A stretch of 64,000 nt of DNA. Source: Ohtaekwangia kribbensis. GTDB lineage: Bacteria > Bacteroidota > Bacteroidia > Cytophagales > Cyclobacteriaceae. Where the stretch lies: NCBI RefSeq assembly GCF_042676245.1, contig NZ_JBHTKA010000007.1:620001-684000 (forward strand). The letters are read 5' to 3'. The notes under the pieces were generated by a model. It was not told where the DNA came from and did no database searches. It was given only the letters and a program-made list of their open reading frames with translations. Position numbers and translations under genes: made by a program. The number at the start of each line of letters is the position of its first letter. The first letter of the stretch is position 1. Positions 18,221 through 27,834 of the stretch are shown here, piece after piece.

Positions 18221-18593
18221 TCATTCTTTCCAGTCTTTGTAGATAAATCGCAGCGCATCGTAATAGCCGACCATCAGGGATTTTTGTATTGGTAATACCA
18301 ACAACAATCATTTTAGGTATAACATTTACATCCCAGCGGCTCAGGTAATCGGTATATTGAGAGAGCATCTCAAAGTGACTTTCACCGTCCAGTAAATATA
18401 GCACCGGGAACCTTCTGTCCAGGTGAGCCGAATCCAATGCCGGGTAATGAATATAGATCTTGCGATATTCTTTTAATACTTTCGAATAAAGCGTTATAGC
18501 CACACTCGAAACTGGCTTATACGACTCAACCTGCTGTGCCCTCACTTGAAAAACACAAAACAACAACATGATGAACAACTTGCAGCATTTCAT
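18221..18593 (-). pseudogene. Esterase (IroE/Fes-like alpha/beta hydrolase) with internal deletion
   Basis: The first ~103 codons encode a signal peptide (ending VRAQ) and the N-terminal half of a secreted esterase of the enterochelin-esterase/IroE-like type (YIHYPALDS, RFPVLYLLDGE, PKMIVVGITNT). After that, the open frame continues as unrelated sequence to a stop at 18216. In the next frame the sequence reads SLMVGYYDALRFIYKDWKE and stops at 18221, which is what the C-terminus of this family looks like. The middle part with the catalytic GHSxGG serine (roughly 130 residues expected) is missing. So an internal, frame-shifting deletion with a junction near 18283 has destroyed the gene. AGC-heptad repeats flank it. 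Confidence 0.85.
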
Positions 18594-18860
18594 AGTGTAG
18601 GGTTAAAGAGTCTGGTAATTAGCACAATATAGCTAAATAGCTGCGAGCTTCTAGCTATATAGCGAGACCTGAAATTTTCCAGCAACAACTTGAAGCTAAT
18701 TGTATTATTTGTAGTTAGTAGCCGTTCCTCATTCATATTACCGCTCACAGGGCCCGCAATGGAAAGCTAGGAGTCAGCAGCTAATTGTATTCTTCATAGT
18801 TAATACCTGTTTCCATTCACATCACCGTTCACAAGCTCGCAGCCAGCAGCTCCCAACAGA
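18594..18860. repeat. Gene-free region with AGC-heptad arrays and an 85-bp approximate direct repeat
   Basis: Heptad arrays lie at 18636-18669 (minus-strand sense), 18765-18785 and 18834-18854 (plus sense). In addition, a unit starting AGCTAATTGTAT occurs at 18694 and again at 18779, 85 bases apart; the two copies stay alignable but diverged through CATTCAYATYACCG to the second heptad array. No gene is seen. The region probably arose by tandem duplication of a repeat-bearing intergenic segment. Confidence 0.7.
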
Positions 18861-19889
18861 TTACGTTGCCTTACTACGAGTTGCTCGTTTTGCAATAATG
18901 CTCACTACGATAAGTTGCAGCGCGTGGTACATCATGAGTGGAAGGAGCAGTAATCCAGTCGCGGTGTTGTTGGTGAAGAGTACGCGCGACATGACGGTGC
19001 CGTGGACAAGGGATTTTTTTGATCCACAGAAAACAACGGTAATTCTGTCTTTTCGATTGAAGTGAAGTATACTGCAGAGCATGTTTGTTATTCCGTATAC
19101 AATAAAAAATAGCAGGAGCATGGCAACACCGAGTAATAGTAACTCGGGCAGCGTGAGGTTGTCGAACATCTTTTTTTCGAACGATTCGCAGAAGGCAGTA
19201 TATACAATAATAAGAATGATGGTCTGATCAAAATACTTCAGCTGTTTTTTATACTTCTCTGCGATATGTCCCCACTTCGGGTTCAGTAAAATCCCTACTA
19301 CTACCGGCAGCAATACCTGCAATACAAGTTTCCCCATAATACTACCGAGCTCTATATTTTGTGATGAGCCTGAGAGTATAAGTTCCATCCACAACGGAGT
19401 AATAAACACACCGATGATGCTGGATATACTGGCATTAAATATAGCAGCCGGTATATTTCCTTCTGCCATCGACACCATCACTACCGATGATGATACCGTT
19501 GATGGTAAACTGGCCAGGAAAAAAGTACCGATCCACAACACGTGCCATTGTTCATCGGGCACCAACATCTGCAACGGAAAAACAAGTAACGGAAAGAGTA
19601 TAAATGTACTGGCCTGCACGAGTATGTGAAGCTTCCAGTTACCAAGTCCTTGCTGCAGTTTTTGTTTGCTCAGGCGTAAGCCGTAGAAAAAGAAAATGAG
19701 TGAGACACCATAATTCGCGAGCGATGATAACGAGAATGTTCCTTCTGTTATGCCGCCTTGTGGCCACAGGTATGCCAGCAGAATCATACCCAGCAGTGCC
19801 AGCACAAAACCATCAAGTCCGAATCGTTGTAGCAGTCGCAGCGGATTGAATCGTAAGGACGTTTCGTTTTTTATCTCGTGATCGTTCAT
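18861..19889 (-). CDS. SBF-like (SLC10A7-type) transporter
   Basis: A 342-residue inner-membrane protein with about ten transmembrane segments, matching the bile acid:sodium symporter-like CPA family (PF13593 type). Family-like blocks include GVSLIFFFYGLRLS in the third helix, SLPSTVSSSVVMVSMAEGNIPAAIFNASIS (around residues 130-160), and the C-terminal GSKKSLVHGTVMSRVLF. The substrate is unknown; the family includes organic-anion or bile-acid-like carriers and the vertebrate SLC10A7. It is a single gene whose stop lies next to heptad repeats. Confidence 0.9.
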   Translation of the reverse strand: MNDHEIKNETSLRFNPLRLLQRFGLDGFVLALLGMILLAYLWPQGGITEGTFSLSSLANYGVSLIFFFYGLRLSKQKLQQGLGNWKLHILVQASTFILFPLLVFPLQMLVPDEQWHVLWIGTFFLASLPSTVSSSVVMVSMAEGNIPAAIFNASISSIIGVFITPLWMELILSGSSQNIELGSIMGKLVLQVLLPVVVGILLNPKWGHIAEKYKKQLKYFDQTIILIIVYTAFCESFEKKMFDNLTLPELLLLGVAMLLLFFIVYGITNMLCSILHFNRKDRITVVFCGSKKSLVHGTVMSRVLFTNNTATGLLLLPLMMYHALQLIVVSIIAKRATRSKAT

Positions 19890-20022
19890 GAACGCAATAA
19901 ATAGCGAAGAAAATATTTTTCAAAAATCACACCGATAAAAGAAAAGTTTGCCGGTCTGTTTTATCTTCACGGCCCGAGTTACCCGGATTTTGTAATAATT
20001 TATAGTTAATATTCTTCCCTTT

Positions 20023-22503
20023 ATGAAAAAAAATGATTACGCCTGGTATAGTGTTGTGCTGATGGTAAGCATGTTGGTGTGCCTGCCGGCTGTTGCACAG
20101 CAAGATACTTCCCTCAAACTTTGGTATGATAAACCTGCTGTTAAGTGGGAGGAGGCATTGCCACTTGGTAACGGACGTTTGGGCACCATGCTCTACGGTA
20201 ATCCTCAAAAAGAAGAGCTGCAGTTAAATGAAGGTACAATATGGGCGGGCGGTCCTAACAACAACATCAACCCGGCTATAGGGCAATATATACCACAGAT
20301 ACGCCAGTTACTGGCCGAGGGTAAATATGCCGAAGCACAGGCACTGGCCGATAAGAATGTAAAATCACTGAACGAAGGTATGCCGTATCAACCGGCCGGC
20401 AGTTTGTTCATGGAGTTCGCTCCTTATAAAAATATATCCGAGTACTACCGCGATCTGAACATTGAGGATGCCGTAGCTACGGTATCGTATCGTGCGGATG
20501 GTGTAAAATATAAGCGTGAAGTGTTTGCTTCCTTTACCGACCAGGTAATTATAGTTCGCCTTACAGCCGATAAACCTGGAAGCATTACGTGCAAACTTTC
20601 ATTGAAGAGTCCGCAGAAGCATGCCGTGAGTTACGAGAAGAATACACTGCTGTTAACCGGTGTTACCAGCGATCACGAAGGTGTAAAAGGTGCTGTTGAA
20701 TTTGAAGGACAGTTTCATGTGTTGAACGAGGGTGGTAAAGTTACCGTTGATACATCGGGTATCGTCCTTACCAAAGCCAACTCAGCCACGGTATATATAT
20801 CCATCGCCACGAACTTTAAAAACTACCACGACATCAGTGCAGATGAACACGCACGTGCCTCCCAGTATTTGCAACCTGCTCTGCGCAAGAAATATGTAAA
20901 CGCGTTAACGGACCACAAGAACTTCTATAAAAAATATTTTAACCGCGTAACACTGAACCTGGGCACTACGGCATCGGTACAGAAAACAACCGATCAGCGA
21001 CTCGCTGCATTTGCAACGTCTAATGACCCACATATGGCAGCGCTATATTTTCAATATGGACGTTACCTGCTGATATGCGGTTCACAACCCGGTGGACAAC
21101 CTACGACATTGCAAGGTATATGGAATCACCACATGATGCCTCCGTGGGACAGTAAATATACCATCAACATTAACACCGAGATGAACTACTGGCCAGCGGA
21201 AGTAACCAACCTCAGCGAACTGCATGATCCGTTGTTCAAGATGCTCGATGATCTTTCGCATACCGGGCAGGAAAGTGCCACCAAAACGTATGGCGCACGC
21301 GGCTGGGTATGTCACCATAATACAGACCTGTGGCGTGTAACCGATCCGGTGGATGGTGCACATTCATGGGGTATGTGGCCGATGGGCGGTGCATGGTTAT
21401 CGCAGCATCTGTGGGAACACTATATGTTTACCGGTGATGCTGATTTCCTGGAGCAATATTACCACGTGTTAAAAGGCGCGAGTCGTTTCTTTGCCGATGT
21501 GCTGCAGGAAGATAAAGAACACCATTGGTTGATTGTGAGTCCTTCCGTATCACCGGAGAATACGTATCACTATAGCAGTACACAAGAGGCATCGATCACG
21601 GCTGGTGCTACAATGGATAATCAGTTACTCTTCGATCTGTTTGGTCGTACTATAAAAGCAGCAGATATACTCAAGGTTGATAAAGCTTTTGCTGATTCAC
21701 TGAGGGAGATTCGCTCGAAGCTAGCACCGATGCAGATCGGTAAGCACGGTCAGCTGCAGGAGTGGCTTCACGATTGGGACAATCCGGAAGACAAGCATCG
21801 TCACGTGTCACACCTCTACGGACTTTATCCAAGCAACCAGATATCACCGTATAGAAATCCTGAATTATTCCGTGCGGCTAAAAATACATTGATACAACGC
21901 GGAGATGTTTCTACCGGATGGTCGATGGGCTGGAAAGTAAATTTCTGGGCGCGTCTGCAAGATGGTAATCATGCTTTCAAACTGATTACTGATCAGCTTA
22001 AACCGGTCGGTACCAATCCCGGTGGTGGTGGTACATATCCGAACTTGTTCGATGCGCATCCTCCGTTCCAGATCGATGGTAACTATGGATGTACTTCCGG
22101 TATAGCAGAAATGTTTGTGCAGTCGCACGATGGTGCATTGCATATACTGCCGGCATTGCCTGATGAATGGAGGGATGGTGAAGTGAAGGGCCTTGTGGCG
22201 CGCGGTGGTTTTGAAGTGGACATTGTATGGAAAGAGAAGCAAATCACCAGTTTAAAAGTGCGCTCAAAGCTCGGTGGTGTTTGCAGAATTCGCGTGCATC
22301 AACCTTTAAAGGCCAATGGTAATTTTACCCTGAAGGAAGCAACCGGAGAGAATGTCAATCCTTTCTATGCTGTAGAAAGTGTAAAAACTCCGATTGTGTC
22401 GCCACAGGCGCAAGCACAACTTGGCAAAATAGAATTGCAGGCAAGTCTTCTGTATGATGTTGCAACAGAAGCTGGTACGGTGTATACCTTTATTCCGTTC
22501 TAG
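20023..22503 (+). CDS. Glycoside hydrolase family 95 (alpha-L-fucosidase-like)
   Basis: An 826-residue secreted protein with a signal peptide (ending AVAQQ). The N-terminal GH95 domain starts LKLWYDKPAVKWEEALPLGNGRLG, followed by an (alpha/alpha)6 barrel. The family's catalytic neighbourhoods are visible: NINTEMNYWPAE, LQEWLHDWDNPEDKHRHVSHLYGLYPS (as separate blocks) and PFQIDGN. GH95 enzymes remove alpha-1,2-L-fucose or, in some plants and bacteria, alpha-L-galactose, by inversion. It acts in the periplasm or at the surface. It is a single gene, not within a PUL, so its glycan target is open. Confidence 0.93.
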   Translation: MKKNDYAWYSVVLMVSMLVCLPAVAQQDTSLKLWYDKPAVKWEEALPLGNGRLGTMLYGNPQKEELQLNEGTIWAGGPNNNINPAIGQYIPQIRQLLAEGKYAEAQALADKNVKSLNEGMPYQPAGSLFMEFAPYKNISEYYRDLNIEDAVATVSYRADGVKYKREVFASFTDQVIIVRLTADKPGSITCKLSLKSPQKHAVSYEKNTLLLTGVTSDHEGVKGAVEFEGQFHVLNEGGKVTVDTSGIVLTKANSATVYISIATNFKNYHDISADEHARASQYLQPALRKKYVNALTDHKNFYKKYFNRVTLNLGTTASVQKTTDQRLAAFATSNDPHMAALYFQYGRYLLICGSQPGGQPTTLQGIWNHHMMPPWDSKYTININTEMNYWPAEVTNLSELHDPLFKMLDDLSHTGQESATKTYGARGWVCHHNTDLWRVTDPVDGAHSWGMWPMGGAWLSQHLWEHYMFTGDADFLEQYYHVLKGASRFFADVLQEDKEHHWLIVSPSVSPENTYHYSSTQEASITAGATMDNQLLFDLFGRTIKAADILKVDKAFADSLREIRSKLAPMQIGKHGQLQEWLHDWDNPEDKHRHVSHLYGLYPSNQISPYRNPELFRAAKNTLIQRGDVSTGWSMGWKVNFWARLQDGNHAFKLITDQLKPVGTNPGGGGTYPNLFDAHPPFQIDGNYGCTSGIAEMFVQSHDGALHILPALPDEWRDGEVKGLVARGGFEVDIVWKEKQITSLKVRSKLGGVCRIRVHQPLKANGNFTLKEATGENVNPFYAVESVKTPIVSPQAQAQLGKIELQASLLYDVATEAGTVYTFIPF

Positions 22504-22565
22504 AAACGGGAATTTTCTTTCCGTATTTTTGATTTACTATTTTATCAAAACGAATTGAGACAACC

Positions 22566-24287
22566 ATGACAGCGATATCAATACCCACACGACCACAACG
22601 TAATTTTTTACCCGAATCATTTACGGTTACAACCTGGGAAGCATTAAAACCTTATTTTGATGCTTTGCTGGACCGTAACCTGAATTCACAAGGCGATCTC
22701 AAACAATGGTTCCGCGATCGCAGTGAACTGGAGTCGGTGATATCGGAAGATCTCGCGTGGCGCTATATCCGCATGACGTGCTATACGGAGAACGAAGACT
22801 ATAACAAAGCTTACCAGGATTTCATTCAGAACATTCAGCCGCAGGTTGCACCTGTGGCAGACCAACTGAACAAGAAAGCGGCTGCATCATCGTACCTCGA
22901 TACACTCGCGAAGGAAGAAGGGTATGATATCATGATCCGTACATTGAAAAAAGAGATCGAAATTTTTCGCGAAGAGAACGTACCACTATATACCGAGATC
23001 AGCACCGAAGCACAAAAGTATGCACAGTTGTCCGGTGCCATGACGATCGAGTGGGAGGGAAAAGAAGTTACGCTTCAACAGGCTTCGGTTGTGTTGATGG
23101 ATACCGATCGTAAGAAACGTGAAGAAGTATATAGAAAGATTAACAGCCGCAGGTTACAGGATAAAGATACACTCGATGCGTTGTTCTCAAAGTTGATAAC
23201 GTTGCGTCACCAGGTATCGGTAAATGCAGGCTTCGCGAACTTCAGAGACTATATGTTCAAGTCGCTTGGACGATTTGACTATACTCCGCAGGACTGCTTC
23301 AACTTTCACAATGCTATACAAGGTGAAGTGGTGCCGTTGTTAAACGACTTTGCTCGCGAGCGTCAAAATGCCATGAAGGTTGATACGCTACGTCCGTGGG
23401 ACAAAGCGGTTGATCCGGAAGGACGTGCTGCATTAAAACCATTTACCAACGGACGGGAGCTGACGGAAAAAACAATCGAGGTATTCAAGCGACTTGATCC
23501 GTTCTTAGGGCAATGCCTCTCTATCATGAAAGAGATGGGACATCTTGATCTAGAATCGCGAAAAGGTAAAGCACCGGGTGGTTATAATTATCCATTGTCG
23601 GAGATTGGTGTGCCGTTCATTTTTATGAATGCTACATCAACATTGCGCGATATGGTAACGATCATGCACGAAGGAGGACATGCTATTCATAACTTTTTGA
23701 CGCGCGATCTTGAGTTGAATGACTTCAAGTCAACACCATCGGAAGTAGCGGAACTTGCTTCCATGTCTATGGAATTGATCTCGATGGATCACTGGGATGT
23801 ATTCTTTACTAACCCGGAAGAATTGAAGCGCGCGAAACGCGATCACCTCGAAGACCTGATTGAGACACTGCCGTGGGTTGCTACCATTGATAAGTATCAG
23901 CATTGGCTATACGAAAATGCAAATCACTCCACTGCCGATCGCAAGCGTGAGTGGAATAAAATATTCGATCAGTTTGCCGACACCATTACCGACTGGAATG
24001 GCCTGGAAGAAGCGAAAGATTACCTGTGGCAAAAACAGCTACACCTCTTTGAAGTGCCATTCTACTACATCGAATATGGTATGGCACAACTTGGGGCAAT
24101 TGCTGTATGGAGAAATTTCCGGAATGATCCGGTGAAAGGCCTGCAGGGATATCAGAATGCATTGAAGCTTGGCTACCTGCGTTCTATACCGGAGATATAC
24201 AAGGCGGCCGGTATAAAATTTGATTTCAGCAAAGCCTATATAAAAGAGCTGATGGACTTTGTAAAAGCAGAGCTGGCGAAGATATAG
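22566..24287 (+). CDS. M3-family oligoendopeptidase
   Basis: A 573-residue cytoplasmic zinc peptidase of the oligoendopeptidase F / thimet group. The zinc motif is H368-E369-x2-H372 (IMHEGGHAIHNF), with the downstream Glu in the STPSEVAELASMSMEL block; the substrate-binding Tyr/His region near the C-terminus (YYIEYGMAQLGAIA) is present. It degrades short peptides produced by other proteases. TATTTTTG at 22524-22531 matches a Bacteroidota -7 element, but no convincing -33 box was found. The stop codon abuts the stop of the convergent MarR gene with no intervening base. Confidence 0.95.
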   Translation: MTAISIPTRPQRNFLPESFTVTTWEALKPYFDALLDRNLNSQGDLKQWFRDRSELESVISEDLAWRYIRMTCYTENEDYNKAYQDFIQNIQPQVAPVADQLNKKAAASSYLDTLAKEEGYDIMIRTLKKEIEIFREENVPLYTEISTEAQKYAQLSGAMTIEWEGKEVTLQQASVVLMDTDRKKREEVYRKINSRRLQDKDTLDALFSKLITLRHQVSVNAGFANFRDYMFKSLGRFDYTPQDCFNFHNAIQGEVVPLLNDFARERQNAMKVDTLRPWDKAVDPEGRAALKPFTNGRELTEKTIEVFKRLDPFLGQCLSIMKEMGHLDLESRKGKAPGGYNYPLSEIGVPFIFMNATSTLRDMVTIMHEGGHAIHNFLTRDLELNDFKSTPSEVAELASMSMELISMDHWDVFFTNPEELKRAKRDHLEDLIETLPWVATIDKYQHWLYENANHSTADRKREWNKIFDQFADTITDWNGLEEAKDYLWQKQLHLFEVPFYYIEYGMAQLGAIAVWRNFRNDPVKGLQGYQNALKLGYLRSIPEIYKAAGIKFDFSKAYIKELMDFVKAELAKI

Positions 24288-24734
24288 TCAGCTCCTTGCT
24301 TTATCGAGCAACTCACTCAGCAGGGCAGCATCTTCATCTGAAAGTGCGAGTATAGCATCGAACTCTTCCTGTCGGGTATCGAGTTCGGCCAGCATATCCA
24401 GGCCGCTTTGTGATATAAATATATTGGTCGCACGCTTGTCTTGCGGACTGGGTCTTTTTTCGATCAGGTTCTTCAGTTCAAGCCGGTCGAGCAGACGCGA
24501 TACATCCGAATTTTTGTCCATCATACGGGCTTTAATGGTAGTGCCTGATATACCATTCGGATACTGTCCTTTCAGGATGCGCAGTATATTAAACTGCTGC
24601 AGGGTAATTCCATACGGTTTGAAAAAATTCTGGTATCGATCTACGATCCAGTGCGATGTAAAGATCACGTTGATAATCGCGCGTTGCATCGCATTACGGA
24701 ATTTGGGTTGACTGATTTCTTCCTCGATTTTCAT
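24288..24734 (-). CDS. MarR-family transcriptional regulator
   Basis: A 148-residue winged-helix regulator. The DNA-binding part is seen as LTLQQFNILRILKGQ then GTTIKARMMDKNSDVSRLLDRLELKNLIEKR and the wing (SPQDKRATNIFIS). It lies 39 bases downstream of the YceI gene on the same strand and so is probably its co-transcribed regulator, as commonly found for YceI-MarR pairs. Its effector is unknown. Confidence 0.92.
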   Translation of the reverse strand: MKIEEEISQPKFRNAMQRAIINVIFTSHWIVDRYQNFFKPYGITLQQFNILRILKGQYPNGISGTTIKARMMDKNSDVSRLLDRLELKNLIEKRPSPQDKRATNIFISQSGLDMLAELDTRQEEFDAILALSDEDAALLSELLDKARS

Positions 24735-24773
24735 AGTACTGCTGATTTACTTTTTTGAAGAATGCCTTTTGCG

Positions 24774-25349
24774 TTACTGCGTTTTGTTTAACTCAATTTT
24801 ACAGTTGATAGTTACTTCATTGCCAACCACGAGTCCGCCAGACTCAACTGTTTTGCTCCACTTCAAACCATAATCCTGCCGGTTAATTTTACCACTTAGT
24901 TTGAAGCCTGCCTTTTCGGTGCCGAATGCTTTTACGGTGCCGCCATATACTACCTGAAATGTTACGGGCTGGGTAACATCGCGCAAGGTGAGGTTGCCCT
25001 TCAGCATATAGTGCGTTCCTTCTTTTACCAGGTCGCCTTTAAATTTTATCTCGGGGAATTTCTCTGCATCGAAGAACTCATCGCCCTTTAAATGCATGTC
25101 ACGTTTTTCATCACCGGTATACACCGAGGCGCTGCGCGCAGTGAATTCCACGTTGGCCCCGTTGAAGTCGGCAGCCTTGCTCGTTACTTTTCCATCAAAG
25201 TCTGTAAAATTACCTTCGGTTTCAGAAACAACCATGTGCGCCACACTAAAGCCAATGCGCGTGTGAGGTTTGTCGATCGTCCACACGGTTTGTGCCAAAG
25301 CAACTGCCGGCAATACCAGCAGGGCCAGTAAAATATGTATACTTCTCAT
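24774..25349 (-). CDS. YceI-family periplasmic lipid-binding protein
   Basis: A 191-residue protein with a signal peptide (ending ALAQ) and a single YceI domain: WTIDKPHTRIGFSVAHMVVSE opens it, then DFDGKV, LKGDEFFDAEKFPEIKF and the C-terminal KLSGKINRQDYGLKW block. YceI proteins form a lipocalin-like barrel that binds isoprenoid quinones or amphiphiles. It is the first gene of a two-gene unit with the MarR regulator. Confidence 0.95.
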   Translation of the reverse strand: MRSIHILLALLVLPAVALAQTVWTIDKPHTRIGFSVAHMVVSETEGNFTDFDGKVTSKAADFNGANVEFTARSASVYTGDEKRDMHLKGDEFFDAEKFPEIKFKGDLVKEGTHYMLKGNLTLRDVTQPVTFQVVYGGTVKAFGTEKAGFKLSGKINRQDYGLKWSKTVESGGLVVGNEVTINCKIELNKTQ

Positions 25350-25454
25350 AGAGGGTCTTCTATAGTACGTATATAAATGAAAACGGATACTGTTTTGTCT
25401 TAAACGATGAAACAGTATGGTAAGATAAAGAAAAAAAATCGGGCCCTGTGCCGG

Positions 25455-26174
25455 CTACATATTCAGGTAAAAATCGCGCGTCAGGTTTGTGTATGAATCA
25501 TCCCACACGGTATTATGGCTGTATAAGAGAACTTCACCAGTGTCGCGGTCAGTGGCCGGTATACGGGAAAATGCAAGCAGCCAGCGTTCAATGGGTTTGG
25601 TGGCACGTGTGCGAAAACTCCATTGGCGGGTGCAATGTAAACCGTGTTGCGAAGCCAGTTCAATAAACTGCAGGCCCTCGGTATAGGGCAGTATAACCTG
25701 GAACGTTCCGTCCGGTTTGAGCAGACGCGTTACAGCGCCCAGTAATTCTGCAAAGCTCAGCATCACGGTATGCCGGGTTTGCAGTCGCCTTTTATCCGGA
25801 GGTTCCTGGCTGTTGATGAAGTAAGGCGGGTTTGATACGATGAGATCATAGCGGGCTTCACCGGCAAATTGCTGAATGGCTGAAGGAAATATCTTTACTT
25901 TATCAGACCACGGTGAGTGCGCTACATTTTCATGCGCCTGCTGTGCATCGTTTTGTTCGAGTTCAACGGCATGGATAAGCGCATCGGGTGGTGTACGCTG
26001 TGCGAGCATCAACGCGATAACACCGGAACCTGTGCCGATGTCAAGAATAGTTTTGGCATTGCCGATAGCAGCCCAGGCTCCGAGCAGAACACCATCGGTG
26101 CCTACTTTCATTGTGCATCGATCATGTGCTACCGAGAATTGTTTGAAGTGAAAATGCGTACCGCTTTTTGCCAT
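25455..26174 (-). CDS. trmN6: tRNA1(Val) (adenine37-N6)-methyltransferase
   Basis: A 239-residue SAM-dependent methyltransferase of the YfiC/TrmN6 family. Evidence: FKQFSVAHDRCTMKVGTDGVLLG at the start, SAM motif I DIGTGSGV (45-52), acidic loop VELEQ, and the N6-adenine methyltransferase signature NPPY (115-118). It modifies A37 of tRNA(Val). The gene is divergent from the Gfo/Idh/MocA gene, with a ~50-base shared promoter region. Confidence 0.93.
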   Translation of the reverse strand: MAKSGTHFHFKQFSVAHDRCTMKVGTDGVLLGAWAAIGNAKTILDIGTGSGVIALMLAQRTPPDALIHAVELEQNDAQQAHENVAHSPWSDKVKIFPSAIQQFAGEARYDLIVSNPPYFINSQEPPDKRRLQTRHTVMLSFAELLGAVTRLLKPDGTFQVILPYTEGLQFIELASQHGLHCTRQWSFRTRATKPIERWLLAFSRIPATDRDTGEVLLYSHNTVWDDSYTNLTRDFYLNM

Positions 26175-26223
26175 GCGCCAATATTCTTAATTTACCACGA
26201 ACAACAAATTTACAGGTAAATAT

Positions 26224-27213
26224 ATGTCTCAAATAATCCGGTGGGGAATTCTGGGCTGCGGAAAGATCGCGAACAAATTTGCCAATGATCTGAAACTGGT
26301 TGAAGATGCTACGCTGACTGCTGTTGCTTCGCGCGATGAAGCGAAAGCCCGCGCGTTTGCCGAACAATATAAAGCCGCTCGGTTTCATACTACATACGAA
26401 GCACTGGTGAATGACAGCGAAGTAGATGTGATCTATATCGCTACACCGCACGGCATGCATCACGAGCATGCGTTGCTTTGCCTGAAACATGGTAAAGCCG
26501 TGCTATGCGAAAAAGCATTTGCACTTAATAGCAGACAAACTGCCGAGATGATCGACCTGGCGCGAAAGCAAAAGATATTTATCATGGAAGCCTTCTGGAC
26601 TAAATTTCTACCGCAGTATAAAAAGGTAACAGAGATTATACGATCCGGTATACTCGGACCTATACGCTGGATACAGGCAGACTTTGGTTTTAATCCCGGA
26701 GAGCCGATGCCTCAACGGTTGATCGATCCTGCACTGGGCGGAGGCTCGCTATTGGACATCGGTATATATCCTGTATTTTTAGCGCAATCATTGTTAGGTA
26801 AACCGACAGATATACAGGCCACCATCACCCAAGGTGTAACCGGTGTAGATGAACAGTGCGGCATGCTGATGAAATTTTCCAACGGTGCTATAGCAGCGCT
26901 ATCATCAACACTACAGGCACATACACCTGTGGAGGCGGTAATTGCCGGTAGCGAAGGACGTATACTGATGAAGAACCGTTTTCATAACGCTATAGGTATA
27001 TTGGAGGTAGCCATGGGTAAAGATGCTCCAACACCTGTAGAAGTACATCGCGAAGAAGGTTACGGCTATCAATTCGAAGCGCGCCATGTAGGTGAATGCC
27101 TTCGTAACGGACTCACCGAAAGTCCGGTGATGACGCACCAGGATACGCTGGAGTTGATGGAGACGCTTGATCGTGTGAGGAGGATTGTCGGGGTTAAATA
27201 TAGTGTGGATTGA
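26224..27213 (+). CDS. Gfo/Idh/MocA-family oxidoreductase
   Basis: A 329-residue NAD(P)-dependent dehydrogenase. A Rossmann fingerprint GCGKIA (11-16), the ASRDEAKARAFAEQY cofactor loop, a CEKAFALN motif (family EKP position) and a C-terminal GFO_IDH_MocA_C-like sheet with LGGGSLLDIGIYPV are visible. The sequence is closest in style to the dihydrodiol/1,5-anhydro-D-fructose group, but the substrate cannot be assigned. It is cytoplasmic and a single gene; its stop is 3 bases from that of a convergent membrane-protein gene. Confidence 0.92.
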   Translation: MSQIIRWGILGCGKIANKFANDLKLVEDATLTAVASRDEAKARAFAEQYKAARFHTTYEALVNDSEVDVIYIATPHGMHHEHALLCLKHGKAVLCEKAFALNSRQTAEMIDLARKQKIFIMEAFWTKFLPQYKKVTEIIRSGILGPIRWIQADFGFNPGEPMPQRLIDPALGGGSLLDIGIYPVFLAQSLLGKPTDIQATITQGVTGVDEQCGMLMKFSNGAIAALSSTLQAHTPVEAVIAGSEGRILMKNRFHNAIGILEVAMGKDAPTPVEVHREEGYGYQFEARHVGECLRNGLTESPVMTHQDTLELMETLDRVRRIVGVKYSVD

Positions 27214-27216
27214 TGG

Positions 27217-27774
27217 TTAGTTATCCTGAGTCTCCTCGGTGTACGGTAGCATTACTGTTCTGTAAACTGTGTCAGCATAAATGAGCGCAGAATCATTCTT
27301 CAATATAATCCTGGCTTTTTCAAAATCAACTCCATCCGGAATATGTACTCTCCCTTTAATCTGTTCGAATACATATAGCTTGTCTTGTGAAACATGATAG
27401 CGGCAGCATGGCACAAGAAAACCTTTGGAGTCAGAATAAACCTTTATGTTACCGTCATTGTAATCCGGCAGGATAGGCATAACGGGTGTTAATAATACAT
27501 AAGACAAAACGCCAAATAATACACTCTGCGTAAAATAGAATATGACCCAAACTGTTGGGGTCAGTACGTAGAGAGAATAGTATGTCGCCATTATCTTAAA
27601 TGGTCTGAGATTCATAAAGAATAGAACAATTCCTGTCAGGTAAAGGATACTCTTCAGTAGATCGATCAGATAAATATTAAGTCCGAATCCTGTTACTTGT
27701 ACAAGTACATAATTAAAAATTAATATAACGAGCAGGATAAAATGGATTCGTATAATTTGGGGAAGCTTTAGCAT
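27217..27774 (-). CDS. Uncharacterised membrane protein
   Basis: A 185-residue protein with about four transmembrane helices in the first ~110 residues and a ~70-residue C-terminal soluble domain (VHIPDGVDFEKARIILKNDSALIYAD). I recognise no family. It is last of three similarly AT-rich minus-strand genes of unknown function (27217-29130) that look like one accessory segment. The N-terminal multi-helix plus soluble tail layout is shared with the next gene, so the two may be distant relatives or partners. Confidence 0.7.
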   Translation of the reverse strand: MLKLPQIIRIHFILLVILIFNYVLVQVTGFGLNIYLIDLLKSILYLTGIVLFFMNLRPFKIMATYYSLYVLTPTVWVIFYFTQSVLFGVLSYVLLTPVMPILPDYNDGNIKVYSDSKGFLVPCCRYHVSQDKLYVFEQIKGRVHIPDGVDFEKARIILKNDSALIYADTVYRTVMLPYTEETQDN

Positions 27775-27834
27775 ACTGTCGGTTGATTTAACTCACATCT
27801 TTGAACGGTGTTCTATCTTTGAAATATTGGTTAA

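Noticed and set aside
22505..22531. Terminator after the GH95 gene
   Set aside because: The stem (ACGG/CCGT region) is short and mismatched, and the T run coincides with a possible -7 promoter element of the next gene.
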